This document shows positions 1-5,873 of a DNA stretch of 9,173 nucleotides, in pieces. The number at the start of each line of letters is the position of its first letter. The first letter of the stretch is position 1. A program made the translations under genes and the position numbers. The notes beneath the pieces are model-generated. The model saw only the letters and a program-made list of their open reading frames with translations. It was not told the DNA's origin and ran no database searches. The stretch covers positions 1 through 9,173 of the forward strand of contig JAQSXN010000110.1 in NCBI GenBank assembly GCA_029256665.1. The letters are read 5' to 3'. The DNA comes from Paenibacillus sp. GTDB lineage: Bacteria > Bacillota > Bacilli > Paenibacillales > Paenibacillaceae.

Positions 1-20
1 GACATGATCTCATCCCCTCC
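1..20 (-). promoter_or_regulatory. Possible ribosome site and start of a gene running off the left edge
   Basis: On the minus strand GGAGGGG (20-14) is followed after 8 nt by ATG (5-3), the geometry of a strong Firmicute ribosome site. Only five bases of the putative coding region are inside the window, so no product can be inferred. A competing in-frame reading from an ATG near 39 has no good ribosome site. The claim rests on this one match and could be chance. Confidence 0.25.
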
Positions 21-48
21 GACAGTAGGCCGCGCTTCATGCTCTCAC

Positions 49-87
49 AAAAAAAAGGACAGTCCGGAAAACCCGGGCCAATCCTTT
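49..87 (-). terminator. Rho-independent terminator downstream of the stalk-domain gene
   Basis: Read on the minus strand, AAAGGA (87-82) pairs with TCCTTT, and an inner CCGG pairs with CCGG across a short loop, with a small internal mismatch between the two stems. Eight T residues follow (complement of the A-run at 49-56). It lies about 105 nt beyond the stalk-domain stop codon, so it probably ends that transcript. The interrupted stem makes it weaker than the trxA terminator. Confidence 0.6.
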
Positions 88-192
88 ATCCATGCCGCAG
101 CATTGCTATCGCTTCCCCGCTCGCTCCCGGCACCATCCCGGAGGGGGGATACTATATGACGCTCGTCCCCGAGCCATAATCGAATCGTATCC

Positions 193-744
193 CTAACTCT
201 CCGTATACGGAATCGACGTATCGATGCCGACCAGACTCCGCTTCGGATCCCAAGTCACGCCAAAGTCGAAAATCTTCGCGATGTCGCGCAGCTTGAAATA
301 GTTGTTGCCGCCAATCGTATACGCCGCGAGCGCCACCTCGCGTCCGTCCGCGTACAGCTTGGCGCTTGCCTGAATCGCGCTCTTGGCCGCTTGGCCGCTT
401 CTTGGGGCAAGCTCGCCGCCTACCGGCTTGTAGGCCTTCCCGGACGTGAGCGTGATCGCTTTCTTGGCAGCGTCCCAGCCGACATCGAAGGAGCTGTCCG
501 TGCCGTCGAGCGCCATGGCGAGATCCCGGAGCTTAAAGTAGTTGCTTCCCGCGATTTGATACGCTTCAAAAGATACATTCTTCCCGTCCACCAGCACGTC
601 CGAAGCGCTCGGCGTAGTCGGCGCCGTCGGCTGTTTGACCGCTACCGATACCGTCTTCTCCGACACCAGCTTGCCGGAAGCCGAATACGCTGATACCTTC
701 AGGCTGACGATCTTGTTATTGTGCGGGGCATCTGCGATGCCTTT
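193..744 (-). pseudogene. Stalk-domain (copper amine oxidase N-terminal-like) protein, apparently 5'-truncated
   Basis: The open frame runs from just after an in-frame TAG (747-745) to a TAG at 195-193. It contains two copies of the stalk-domain repeat typical of secreted or cell-surface proteins of Paenibacillaceae: a short VDGK or ADGR strand, then an A-Y-I/Q-G-x-NYFKLRD core, then a V-x-W-D strand ending the module. Ahead of the repeats is a stretch resembling the last strands of a beta-sandwich domain (NKIVSLKVSAYSASGKL) and a Pro/Thr linker (KQPTAPTTP). No ATG opens the frame. The only in-frame GTG (666) falls inside the sandwich-like strand and has no ribosome site, and there is no signal peptide, although this family is normally exported. 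I read it as the C-terminal remnant of a larger surface protein. Only about 110 nt separate it from the trxA terminator, too little for the missing part. The domain call is firm; the pseudogene status is inferred, and a short product from GTG 666 (157 aa) cannot be excluded. Confidence 0.6.
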
Positions 745-854
745 CTACTATACATTCGTCGGTATATGGGAAATCCCTCCTTCCGAACGAGAGTGAAGAA
801 GCGTCAATATACCTATTCAAAAGTAGTTCTTAGAGCACAAATGAACGTACACAC

Positions 855-893
855 AAAAAAACCGCCGGCTGCAGTCATCTGCGCCGGCGGTTT
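855..893 (-). terminator. Strong Rho-independent terminator of trxA
   Basis: On the minus strand a perfect 8-bp GC stem (CCGCCGGC, 862-869, with GCCGGCGG, 883-890) is extended by three A-T pairs, and an inner GCA/TGC pairing shortens the loop. It ends in a run of seven T residues (complement of 855-861). It begins 9 nt after the trxA stop codon, so it clearly ends the trxA transcript. Confidence 0.93.
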
Positions 894-901
894 GCCTAAG
901 C

Positions 902-1213
902 TTACATTTGGCCCGAAATTTTCGCTTTCAGAGCGTCCTTGCTTTGCAGGCCGACCATCTTGTCAACCGGCTGTCCGTCTTTGAAGAGGATCAGCGTCGG
1001 AATGCTCATTACGCCGAATTGGGAAGCGAGCTCAGGCTCTTCGTCCACGTTGATCTTCGCGATTGTCGCTTGGCCTTCGAGCTCCGTAGCCAATTCCTCA
1101 ACGATTGGAAGCTGCATTTTGCAAGGGCCGCACCATGGTGCCCAGAAATCTACAAGGGATACGCCGCTCTCCACGCTTTGCGTGAAGTTGTCTTTCGTCA
1201 GTGCTACTGCCAT
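902..1213 (-). CDS. trxA: Thioredoxin
   Basis: This is a cytoplasmic thiol-disulfide oxidoreductase that passes electrons from thioredoxin reductase to protein disulfides and to enzymes such as ribonucleotide reductase and peroxiredoxins. The 103-residue product is full length for a single-domain thioredoxin. The active site WCGPCK is at residues 27-32 within [11 protein letters not shown], and the cis-proline loop SIPT (Pro72) and the KDG turn (78-80) are in place. I chose ATG 1213 because AGAGGA lies 9 nt upstream; a TTG two codons earlier (1219) would put the ribosome site too close. It follows an Rrf2-family regulator by 73 nt on the same strand with no convincing promoter between them, so read-through from the regulator's promoter is likely, and a strong terminator closes the unit. 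B. subtilis trxA is essential; whether this is the housekeeping copy or a paralogue cannot be told from the window. Confidence 0.95.
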   Translation of the reverse strand: MAVALTKDNFTQSVESGVSLVDFWAPWCGPCKMQLPIVEELATELEGQATIAKINVDEEPELASQFGVMSIPTLILFKDGQPVDKMVGLQSKDALKAKISGQM

Positions 1214-1286
1214 TGTCAATCATCCTCTCTTAGCAATATATATGATCAAAGGGAAATATCCCGTGTCACCAATAACAAATTACCCT

Positions 1287-1706
1287 TTAGTCGCAAGCAT
1301 GAATCTGCCGCAGCACATCGCGAATCGTAATGCCGAGGAGATGCTCCTCGAGCTTCTTCTCCGCCTTGCAGAAGATGCCGTACATGACCTGCGTCATGTT
1401 GGAGCCGACCTTGCAATCCATGGACGGATCGCCGGAACACCAGCTGGGAATAAGCGAGCCCTGGGCCATCACCCGGTAGATATCGGCCAGCGTCACCGAC
1501 TCCGGATCGATGGTCAGTCGATATCCGCCCCCTGAGCCTTCTCGCGTCTCGACATAACCGCTCTTGCGCAGCGCGCTCATGACCTTGCGGACCCGGGCGG
1601 AATGCGTGCCGACGTTCTCCGCAATCATGTCGCTGCTTGCCATCTTCTCCGGCAGGTACGCCAAGTAAACCAGACTGTGCACGGCAATCGTAAATTCACT
1701 GTTCAC
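1287..1706 (-). CDS. Rrf2-family transcriptional regulator (YwnA-like) with four cysteines
   Basis: A 139-residue DNA-binding regulator. Residues 1-65 form the winged helix typical of Rrf2 proteins: an N-terminal SEFTIAVHSLVYLAYL helix, the recognition region SARVRKVMSALRKSG, and the wing EGSGGGYRL. The middle DPESVTLADIYRVM segment is also characteristic. Cysteines are at 90, 98, 113 and 138. Their spacing (C-x7-C-x14-C) differs from the C-x5-C-x7-C of iron-sulfur members such as IscR and NsrR, so a [2Fe-2S] sensor is not supported. A CKVGSNM segment (98-104) resembles the CPVG segment I recall in B. subtilis YwnA. The start is GTG 1706, supported by AAGGAGG 10 nt upstream. The thioredoxin gene directly downstream suggests a thiol- or oxidant-responsive role, as known for some Rrf2 proteins, but this is inference. 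Its promoter overlaps a palindrome, pointing to autoregulation. Confidence 0.88.
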   Translation of the reverse strand: MNSEFTIAVHSLVYLAYLPEKMASSDMIAENVGTHSARVRKVMSALRKSGYVETREGSGGGYRLTIDPESVTLADIYRVMAQGSLIPSWCSGDPSMDCKVGSNMTQVMYGIFCKAEKKLEEHLLGITIRDVLRQIHACD

Positions 1707-1730
1707 GGTAAGCGGGCCTCCTTGCTTCTT

Positions 1731-1753
1731 ACTGTAATAATATCCATTACAGT
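1731..1753. promoter_or_regulatory. Palindromic operator, probably bound by the Rrf2 regulator
   Basis: Perfect 8-nt arms ACTGTAAT and ATTACAGT flank a 7-nt spacer, giving a 23-nt site that covers the -10 element and part of the spacer of the Rrf2 promoter. Rrf2 dimers bind such A/T-flanked palindromes, and a site here would block RNA polymerase. The palindrome is seen directly; binding by the adjacent regulator is inferred. Confidence 0.7.
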
Positions 1754-1765
1754 TATACTTGTCAA
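1737..1765 (-). promoter_or_regulatory. Sigma-A promoter of the rrf2-trxA unit
   Basis: On the minus strand a perfect -35 TTGACA (1765-1760) is followed by a 17-nt spacer and -10 TATTAT (1742-1737), one mismatch from consensus. Transcription would start about 25 nt before the GTG start codon, just ahead of the ribosome site. The operator palindrome overlaps the -10. Confidence 0.85.
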
Positions 1766-1978
1766 GAGGCGCTTCATGGATTGTTCATTCCTATAAGATG
1801 CGATGGAGCCCCGCCCCTTATGCACGGAGAAATTGAACGAATGCCGACATTTTTTTGCCATCCCGTGTCATGAACGCAATCTTGTCCCGAATACATATCT
1901 AATACCTGTTTTCGAAGGTACGCAGGTGATCTCCAATCCACGTGTTTCAGCCGGGAGCGCTATGAGGAGGTGATGATG

Positions 1979-2188
1979 ATGGGATTGTTCGGGAGTAAAT
2001 GGGTGACGGTTCGCACGGAAAGCGGCTCTAAGGCAGACGAAATCGATCGGCTGCAGGCGGTATTCAAGAGCAACGGACTAAAGTCGAAGATCTTATTGGA
2101 GGGCAGCCATCTCAAGAAGATCCAGGTCACCACAAAAGACGTTGACCGCGCGAAGGAGCTGATTGACGTTTTTGAGCAAGAGCGTTAA
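1979..2188 (+). CDS. Small protein of unknown function (possibly DUF2007-like)
   Basis: A 69-residue soluble protein with no signal peptide or membrane segment. I chose ATG 1979 because AGGAGG (1965-1970) ends 8 nt before it; the GTG and two ATG codons just upstream (1970, 1973, 1976) overlap or crowd that site. The pattern is beta (WVTVRTES), helix (KADEIDRLQAVFKSNG), beta (LKSKILLEG), beta (KKIQVTT), helix (DVDRAKELIDVFEQE). This is a small ferredoxin-like alpha/beta fold resembling putative signal-transducing proteins of the DUF2007 type, where a changeable residue pair or ligand is read by a VDRAKELI-type helix. The resemblance is by eye and no function is claimed. The gene is monocistronic, with a 270-nt upstream region without a clear promoter and its own terminator about 90 nt downstream. 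Confidence 0.8.
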   Translation: MGLFGSKWVTVRTESGSKADEIDRLQAVFKSNGLKSKILLEGSHLKKIQVTTKDVDRAKELIDVFEQER

Positions 2189-2276
2189 TGAGATTTCGAC
2201 CGGATTCGTTCATGTGGCATAAAAGTCATCGATACTAACGCGAGCCCGGCCCGCGTGCTTGCCAACGGAAATGGAG

Positions 2277-2332
2277 CAACCCCAGGAATGTTCTGCATAT
2301 GCAGACTTCTTGGGGTTGTATTTCATTTTTTT
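2277..2332 (+). terminator. Rho-independent terminator of the small-protein gene
   Basis: An outer stem CAACCCCA (2277-2284) pairs with TGGGGTTG (2311-2318), continued by GAA/TTC and an inner self-complementary TCTGCATATGCAGA. A T-rich tail follows, with seven consecutive T residues at 2326-2332. It lies about 90 nt after the small gene's stop and is oriented to end that transcript before the acyltransferase control region. Confidence 0.85.
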
Positions 2333-2427
2333 CGACTTCAAACGACTATATCTGTCGATAAATATAGGATTTCATTAACTATTTGTAAATGTATTCAAAT
2401 CATATCATTAGAATATTTTAATATTTC

Positions 2428-2449
2428 GTGTTTTATTATTGTAAAACAC
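2428..2449. repeat. Perfect AT-rich inverted repeat upstream of the acyltransferase gene
   Basis: GTGTTTTA (2428-2435) and TAAAACAC (2442-2449) form perfect 8-nt arms around a 6-nt centre. The site lies in the AT-rich 2333-2556 stretch, 107 nt before the acyltransferase start, and lacks a T-run, so it looks more like a protein-binding site than a terminator. Weak promoter-like elements follow (TTTCCA, 16 nt, TATAGT at 2477-2482), but I do not call them with confidence. Apart from this repeat, a tandem 10-mer and the preceding terminator, I see nothing definable in 2189-2556. Confidence 0.5.
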
Positions 2450-2511
2450 AACCATTTCCATTGAATTGGCGTCATTTATAGTGATAACATGAACCGCATA
2501 CGCGTGTTTTT

Positions 2512-2531
2512 ATCCTTATCAATCCTTATCA
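2512..2531 (+). repeat. Tandem 10-bp direct repeat
   Basis: The decamer ATCCTTATCA occurs twice without a gap, 12 nt before the acyltransferase ribosome site, in the presumed 5' untranslated region. It could be a slippage product or a regulator half-site pair on one helix face (10-bp period). No function is assigned. Confidence 0.5.
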
Positions 2532-2556
2532 ATTCACTCGAATGGAGGACAGCGGC

Positions 2557-3810
2557 ATGATGATCCCATCCGATCAACCGGCACGGACACATATTCCCGA
2601 GCTCCAGCTCGTTCGCGCGCTCGCCATTCTCGCCGTCATTACGGTCCACGCCAGCGCAATGGCTACAATCACGATGAAAGAATCGTCGTATTATATTTTT
2701 TATAGCCTCATTAATACCTTTATGCGTATCGGCACGCCGACGTTTATTCTGCTCAGCAGCTTCGTCTTGTTCTACAGCTATTATCACAGGCCTCTGGACC
2801 GCAAGCTGCTCGCCGCCTTCTACAAGAAGAGGCTCCTGTATATTATCATCCCATATGTGCTCTTCTCGGCGATCTACTTCGTCTATGTCAAGCAAGTGAC
2901 GGGAACGCCTTTGCTGAGCCTTGCCTCACTGGAAGAGTTCCGGGAAAAGCTGTTCAGCGGCACCGTCTATTCGCATTTATATTTCATCTATATCAGCATT
3001 CAATTTTATCTGCTCTTTCCTATCATCCTATGGGCTGCCAAGCGGTGGGACAAGCTGGCCCGCTGGTTCGTGCCGCTCGGCTTCGCCTTGCAATGGGCGT
3101 TCGTTCTGCTGAATTTGCATTCGTGGCATCTGAAAAACAAGGGAAGCTGGGCGCTGACCTACTTCTCGCTGTTTTTCCTCGGCGCGGCGCTTGGCATCTA
3201 TTATCCCAAACTTAAGGGATGGCTTGCGATGACCAGGGACAACGCGACTCCTCGCCGAATGACGCTTTGGGCGCTCGTATGGGGCGCTTGGCTGGTCGCT
3301 TCCGGCGCGCACGCGACGGTCTGGTACACCGCGCAAATCTACAACACGGTGTATCCTGCCGTATTGTACGAATTTCTCTGGAATGCGCAGGCGGTATTGG
3401 CGGCCCTTGTCCTGCTGCATGCGGCCTTCTTTATCCATCGTCATCTATCAACCTGGCTGTCTCGTCTGTTATACCGGCTTGGCCAGCTGTCGTTCGGCAT
3501 CTATTTGATCCATCTGCTCTATCAGGCGATATTCGATAAGCTATTCCCGCCTCCTACCGATGCGGGGATGCTCCATCTGCATTACTTGGCCGGCTGGTTC
3601 ATTATGCTGCTTGCCTCGTGGCTCACGGTATCGCTCGCCGGTCGCTTGACCCCATTCGCTTGGATCCTGTTCGGCAAAGTGCCCAAAGCGGTCGATTCCG
3701 GCCTGCCTGCCCGCGCCGCCGGCCAAACAAAAGAAAAAGCCGCCGTTATTGCCGGCAGCCCATCAACCAAAGAAGCAAGAAGGAGCGAGGTTATAACGGA
3801 AAACCGTTAG
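2557..3810 (+). CDS. Acyltransferase-3 family integral membrane protein (IcaC/YfiQ-like)
   Basis: A 417-residue multi-spanning membrane protein of the acyltransferase-3 family, whose members transfer acetyl, succinyl or similar groups across the membrane to surface glycans. The N-terminal signature PELQLVRALAILAVITVHAS carries the conserved Arg20 and His31 of the family. Further on are the MRIGTPTFILLSSFVLF helix (56-72), a KKRLLYIIIPYVLFS segment (90-104), HLYFIYISIQFYLLFPII (140-157), which resembles the equivalent in IcaC, and LSFGIYLIHLLY (311-322). About ten hydrophobic helices are visible, followed by a charged Lys/Arg/Glu cytoplasmic tail (about 375-417). I place the start at ATG 2557 because GGAGG (2544-2548) lies 8 nt upstream; the longer frame from ATG 2542 would contain that site inside its own second codon. 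No glycan-polymerase or lipid-linked sugar gene is nearby, so the acceptor is unknown. No terminator is seen after it, and it converges on cobA with a 24-nt gap. Confidence 0.88.
   Translation: MMIPSDQPARTHIPELQLVRALAILAVITVHASAMATITMKESSYYIFYSLINTFMRIGTPTFILLSSFVLFYSYYHRPLDRKLLAAFYKKRLLYIIIPYVLFSAIYFVYVKQVTGTPLLSLASLEEFREKLFSGTVYSHLYFIYISIQFYLLFPIILWAAKRWDKLARWFVPLGFALQWAFVLLNLHSWHLKNKGSWALTYFSLFFLGAALGIYYPKLKGWLAMTRDNATPRRMTLWALVWGAWLVASGAHATVWYTAQIYNTVYPAVLYEFLWNAQAVLAALVLLHAAFFIHRHLSTWLSRLLYRLGQLSFGIYLIHLLYQAIFDKLFPPPTDAGMLHLHYLAGWFIMLLASWLTVSLAGRLTPFAWILFGKVPKAVDSGLPARAAGQTKEKAAVIAGSPSTKEARRSEVITENR
3794..3809. repeat. Short inverted repeat at the acyltransferase 3' end
   Basis: TAACGG (3794-3799) and CCGTTA (3804-3809) pair perfectly around AAAA and include most of the stop codon. 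No T-run follows on either strand, so it is not a canonical terminator. It is the only stem-like element near the acyltransferase/cobA junction and might slow or protect either 3' end. Confidence 0.35.
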
Positions 3811-3834
3811 CCGCTCTTCCTCCGCTAAGCCCGC

Positions 3835-4608
3835 TCATACCCCCATTGCGGCCATCGTCTCCCGCCAAGCCAGCTGTTGCCGCAGGCTCACGACGGGGCC
3901 GATGACGATGGCGACAGGGCTTGCGAGGCGGGCCGTTTCAGGCTCGTCCTCAATGCCTTGCAGCGTCCCGACCACGACGCGCTGCTCCTCGCGCGAGCCG
4001 CTTTGGATAAGCGCGATCGGCGTGTCGGGAGACTTGCCGTGCGCGAGCAGTCGCTCGACGATCCGCGGCAGCTGCTGCAGACCCATCAGCACGACAAGCG
4101 TCTCCGCGCCTGCCGCCCAAGCCCAATCGACCGATGCGCCGGACTTGTCCACGCACTCATGCCCCGTAATAACGGCGAATGACGCGGCGACTTTGCGATG
4201 CGTCACCGGGATGCCTGCATAAGCGGGAGCGGCGATGCAAGAGGAGATGCCCGGCACGATCTCGAAATCGATGCCTCTCTCGGCCAAGTAGGCCGCTTCC
4301 TCTCCGCCGCGCCCGAAGACGAAGGGATCCCCGCCTTTCAGACGCGTAACGGTCATCCCTCTAGCTGCATGCTCCGCGATAAGCGCGTTGATGTCGTCCT
4401 GATTCATGGAATGATGACCCGAAGCTTTGCCGACATAGAGCAACGCGGCATCCACCCGCGCTTCCTTCAACAGTTCGTCGGATACGAGGCGATCATAGAT
4501 GATCACATCCGCGAGCCGGATCGTCTCCAGCCCGCGAATCGTAATCAGCTTGGGATCGCCCGGTCCCGCTCCGGTCAGATAAACGAATCCTTGACTCCCC
4601 ATATTCAT
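3835..4608 (-). CDS. cobA: Uroporphyrinogen-III C-methyltransferase (SUMT)
   Basis: It uses S-adenosylmethionine to methylate uroporphyrinogen III at C2 and C7, giving precorrin-2, the branch point to siroheme and cobalamin. The 257-residue product has the length of stand-alone SUMT enzymes, without the dehydrogenase/chelatase half of CysG. Family motifs are in order: GAGPGDP (13-19), YDRLV (38-42), GKASGHH (60-66), RLKGGDPFVFGRGGEE (89-104), VPGISS (118-123), AGIPVTHR (131-138), TGH (148-150), LVVLMG (171-176) and the C-terminal SPVAIVIGPVV. The start is uncertain: ATG 4608 overlaps the upstream hemD stop as TGATG, which favours translational coupling, while ATG 4602, two codons later, has better spacing (10 nt) from AGGGG. 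It is the last gene of nirB-nirD-hemD-cobA, so its role here is siroheme supply for nitrite reductase. The oxidase and ferrochelatase steps are not in the window. Confidence 0.94.
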   Translation of the reverse strand: MNMGSQGFVYLTGAGPGDPKLITIRGLETIRLADVIIYDRLVSDELLKEARVDAALLYVGKASGHHSMNQDDINALIAEHAARGMTVTRLKGGDPFVFGRGGEEAAYLAERGIDFEIVPGISSCIAAPAYAGIPVTHRKVAASFAVITGHECVDKSGASVDWAWAAGAETLVVLMGLQQLPRIVERLLAHGKSPDTPIALIQSGSREEQRVVVGTLQGIEDEPETARLASPVAIVIGPVVSLRQQLAWRETMAAMGV

Positions 4609-5492
4609 CACGCCCCTGTATCGGAAGCCGCGCAATCCCCGGACACGGAAGCGACCTCGGAATCTTCGCCGCCTGCCGCCGCTTTGCTTCCATAATATTT
4701 GGAGATGGCCACCACCATGCTGCCCATACGCTCTTCCTCGGGGTACAGCACCCGCTGCACGCCTTCCTCCGTCAACGCTTCCGCCGTCACTTTGCCTACC
4801 GCGACCGCAAGCACGCCGGCGCCGAAGGCCTCCAAGAGCGCTTGCCGCTTGCCAAGCGCCTCGGCCACATGCATTACGCAGCGTACCTGCACCGTGCTCG
4901 TAAATGCGATCGCATCTACCGTACCGCTCAGCGCCTCGTCAACGAGTCGTTCGACGGAGTCGTCTTCCGGCGGAACGTGGCGGTACGGGAGCAATTCTTC
5001 GCAGATCGCCCCGCGCTCAAGCAGCTTCGCCGTAATTTTGGGAGCCGGATCGCCATACAGCTGGAGAACGACGCGTTTGCCGCGCAGATCGACGTCCCCC
5101 ATCTCCGCCAGCATGCCTGCCGTCGTGCCGTCGTTATCCCGAATCAGAGGCGTCACGCCGAGCTTGCGCAATACGTTCACCGTCTTGTAGCCTCGCGCTC
5201 CCACGTTCATCTTGCCCAGCGTCTCCAGAAAGGACTCCGACAGTCCTAACCGCTCCGCCGTCTGCAGCAGCGCTTCCGTTCCCACGCCCGTAGTCAGCAA
5301 GAGCCAATCTGCCGGTCGCTCGATCAGTTCTCTCAGCTGCCGTTCGATAACCGAATCGTCGAGGAACACCGTTCCTTGCGCGGGACGGATGATCGTTTCC
5401 CCGCCGAACTTGGCGATCATCCGTTCAATCTCCTCCGCCTTTCGAGGACCGGTAACGGCAATCGTTATACCCTCCAAGCGAGCTGTTCCCAT
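4608..5492 (-). CDS. hemD: Uroporphyrinogen-III synthase
   Basis: It cyclises hydroxymethylbilane with inversion of ring D to make uroporphyrinogen III, the substrate of the next gene's product. The 294-residue sequence has the weakly conserved but recognisable HemD pattern: an N-terminal ITIAVTGPRKAEEIERMI strand-helix, WLLLTTGVGTEALL (63-76), VGARGYKTVNVLRKLG (97-112), GKRVVLQLYGD (128-138), LLPYRHVPPEDD (157-168), DAIAFTSTVQVRCVM (183-197) and AVAVGKVTAEAL (229-240). A low-complexity Ala/Gly/Ser tail (about 270-294) makes it longer than the usual 250-265 residues. ATG 5492 has GGAGGG 6 nt upstream. It starts 26 nt after nirD, and its stop overlaps cobA. Firmicutes normally carry a hemD in the main haem cluster, so this is probably a second copy dedicated to siroheme; that is inference. 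Confidence 0.88.
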   Translation of the reverse strand: MGTARLEGITIAVTGPRKAEEIERMIAKFGGETIIRPAQGTVFLDDSVIERQLRELIERPADWLLLTTGVGTEALLQTAERLGLSESFLETLGKMNVGARGYKTVNVLRKLGVTPLIRDNDGTTAGMLAEMGDVDLRGKRVVLQLYGDPAPKITAKLLERGAICEELLPYRHVPPEDDSVERLVDEALSGTVDAIAFTSTVQVRCVMHVAEALGKRQALLEAFGAGVLAVAVGKVTAEALTEEGVQRVLYPEEERMGSMVVAISKYYGSKAAAGGEDSEVASVSGDCAASDTGA

Positions 5493-5518
5493 CTACAGCC
5501 CTCCATTCCGCTTACATT

Positions 5519-5851
5519 CTATGATGCTCTCGTATTCGATAGATTCACGGACAGAAGCACGTTGCCGATCTCGTCGACGCGCACCGGGAAGGCCGTCACG
5601 CAGCCGTCGTCCGGCGCTTGCACCTTGCCGTCGTTCAAGTCGATCTTCCAGTCATGCAGCGGACAATACACATGATGATCGCAAACCATGCCTTCCGACA
5701 ACTTTCCTTGTTTATGCGGACAGCTATTCTCGATCGCCTTCAAGCTGCCGTCCGACAGCTTGAACACAGCAATCTCGATATCTTCCAGCTTCAGCACCCT
5801 GCTGCGGCGCTCTTGAAATTCCGATATATGGGCGACTATTAGTTCCGTCAT
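5519..5851 (-). CDS. nirD: Nitrite reductase (NADH) small subunit, Rieske type
   Basis: This is the small subunit that works with NirB in the cytoplasmic six-electron reduction of nitrite to ammonium. The 110-residue protein is a single Rieske [2Fe-2S] domain with all four ligands visible: Cys44 and His46 in SCPHKQG, and Cys63 and His66 in YCPLHDW. This matches the Firmicute NasE type; some enterobacterial NirD proteins, as I recall, keep the fold but lack the ligands. ATG 5851 lies 22 nt after the nirB stop. Its ribosome site is poor (a G-rich GGGGGAA with no AGGAGG), so translation may depend on coupling to nirB. The next gene, hemD, follows by 26 nt. Confidence 0.95.
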   Translation of the reverse strand: MTELIVAHISEFQERRSRVLKLEDIEIAVFKLSDGSLKAIENSCPHKQGKLSEGMVCDHHVYCPLHDWKIDLNDGKVQAPDDGCVTAFPVRVDEIGNVLLSVNLSNTRAS

Positions 5852-5873
5852 CGCTTCATTCCCCCGCTCGTTC

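Noticed and set aside
1214..1286. A separate trxA promoter (TATATT near 1236-1241)
   Set aside because: No acceptable -35 is found at 16-18 nt spacing, so transcription from the rrf2 promoter is the simpler reading.
939..1535. Long plus-strand open frame across trxA and the Rrf2 gene
   Set aside because: It is antisense to two well-supported genes, has no recognisable domain and no ribosome site. The same applies to the other antisense frames over cobA, hemD, nirB and the acyltransferase.
1287..1706. IscR/NsrR-type [2Fe-2S] sensor
   Set aside because: The cysteine spacing is C-x7-C-x14-C, not C-x5-C-x7-C, so an Fe-S cluster cannot be claimed.
2542..2556. Upstream ATG giving a five-residue longer acyltransferase
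   Set aside because: The GGAGG ribosome site lies within this stretch and is correctly spaced for ATG 2557.
3794..3809. TAACGG-AAAA-CCGTTA as a bidirectional terminator between convergent genes
   Set aside because: The stem is short and no T-run follows on either strand, so it was listed only as an inverted repeat.
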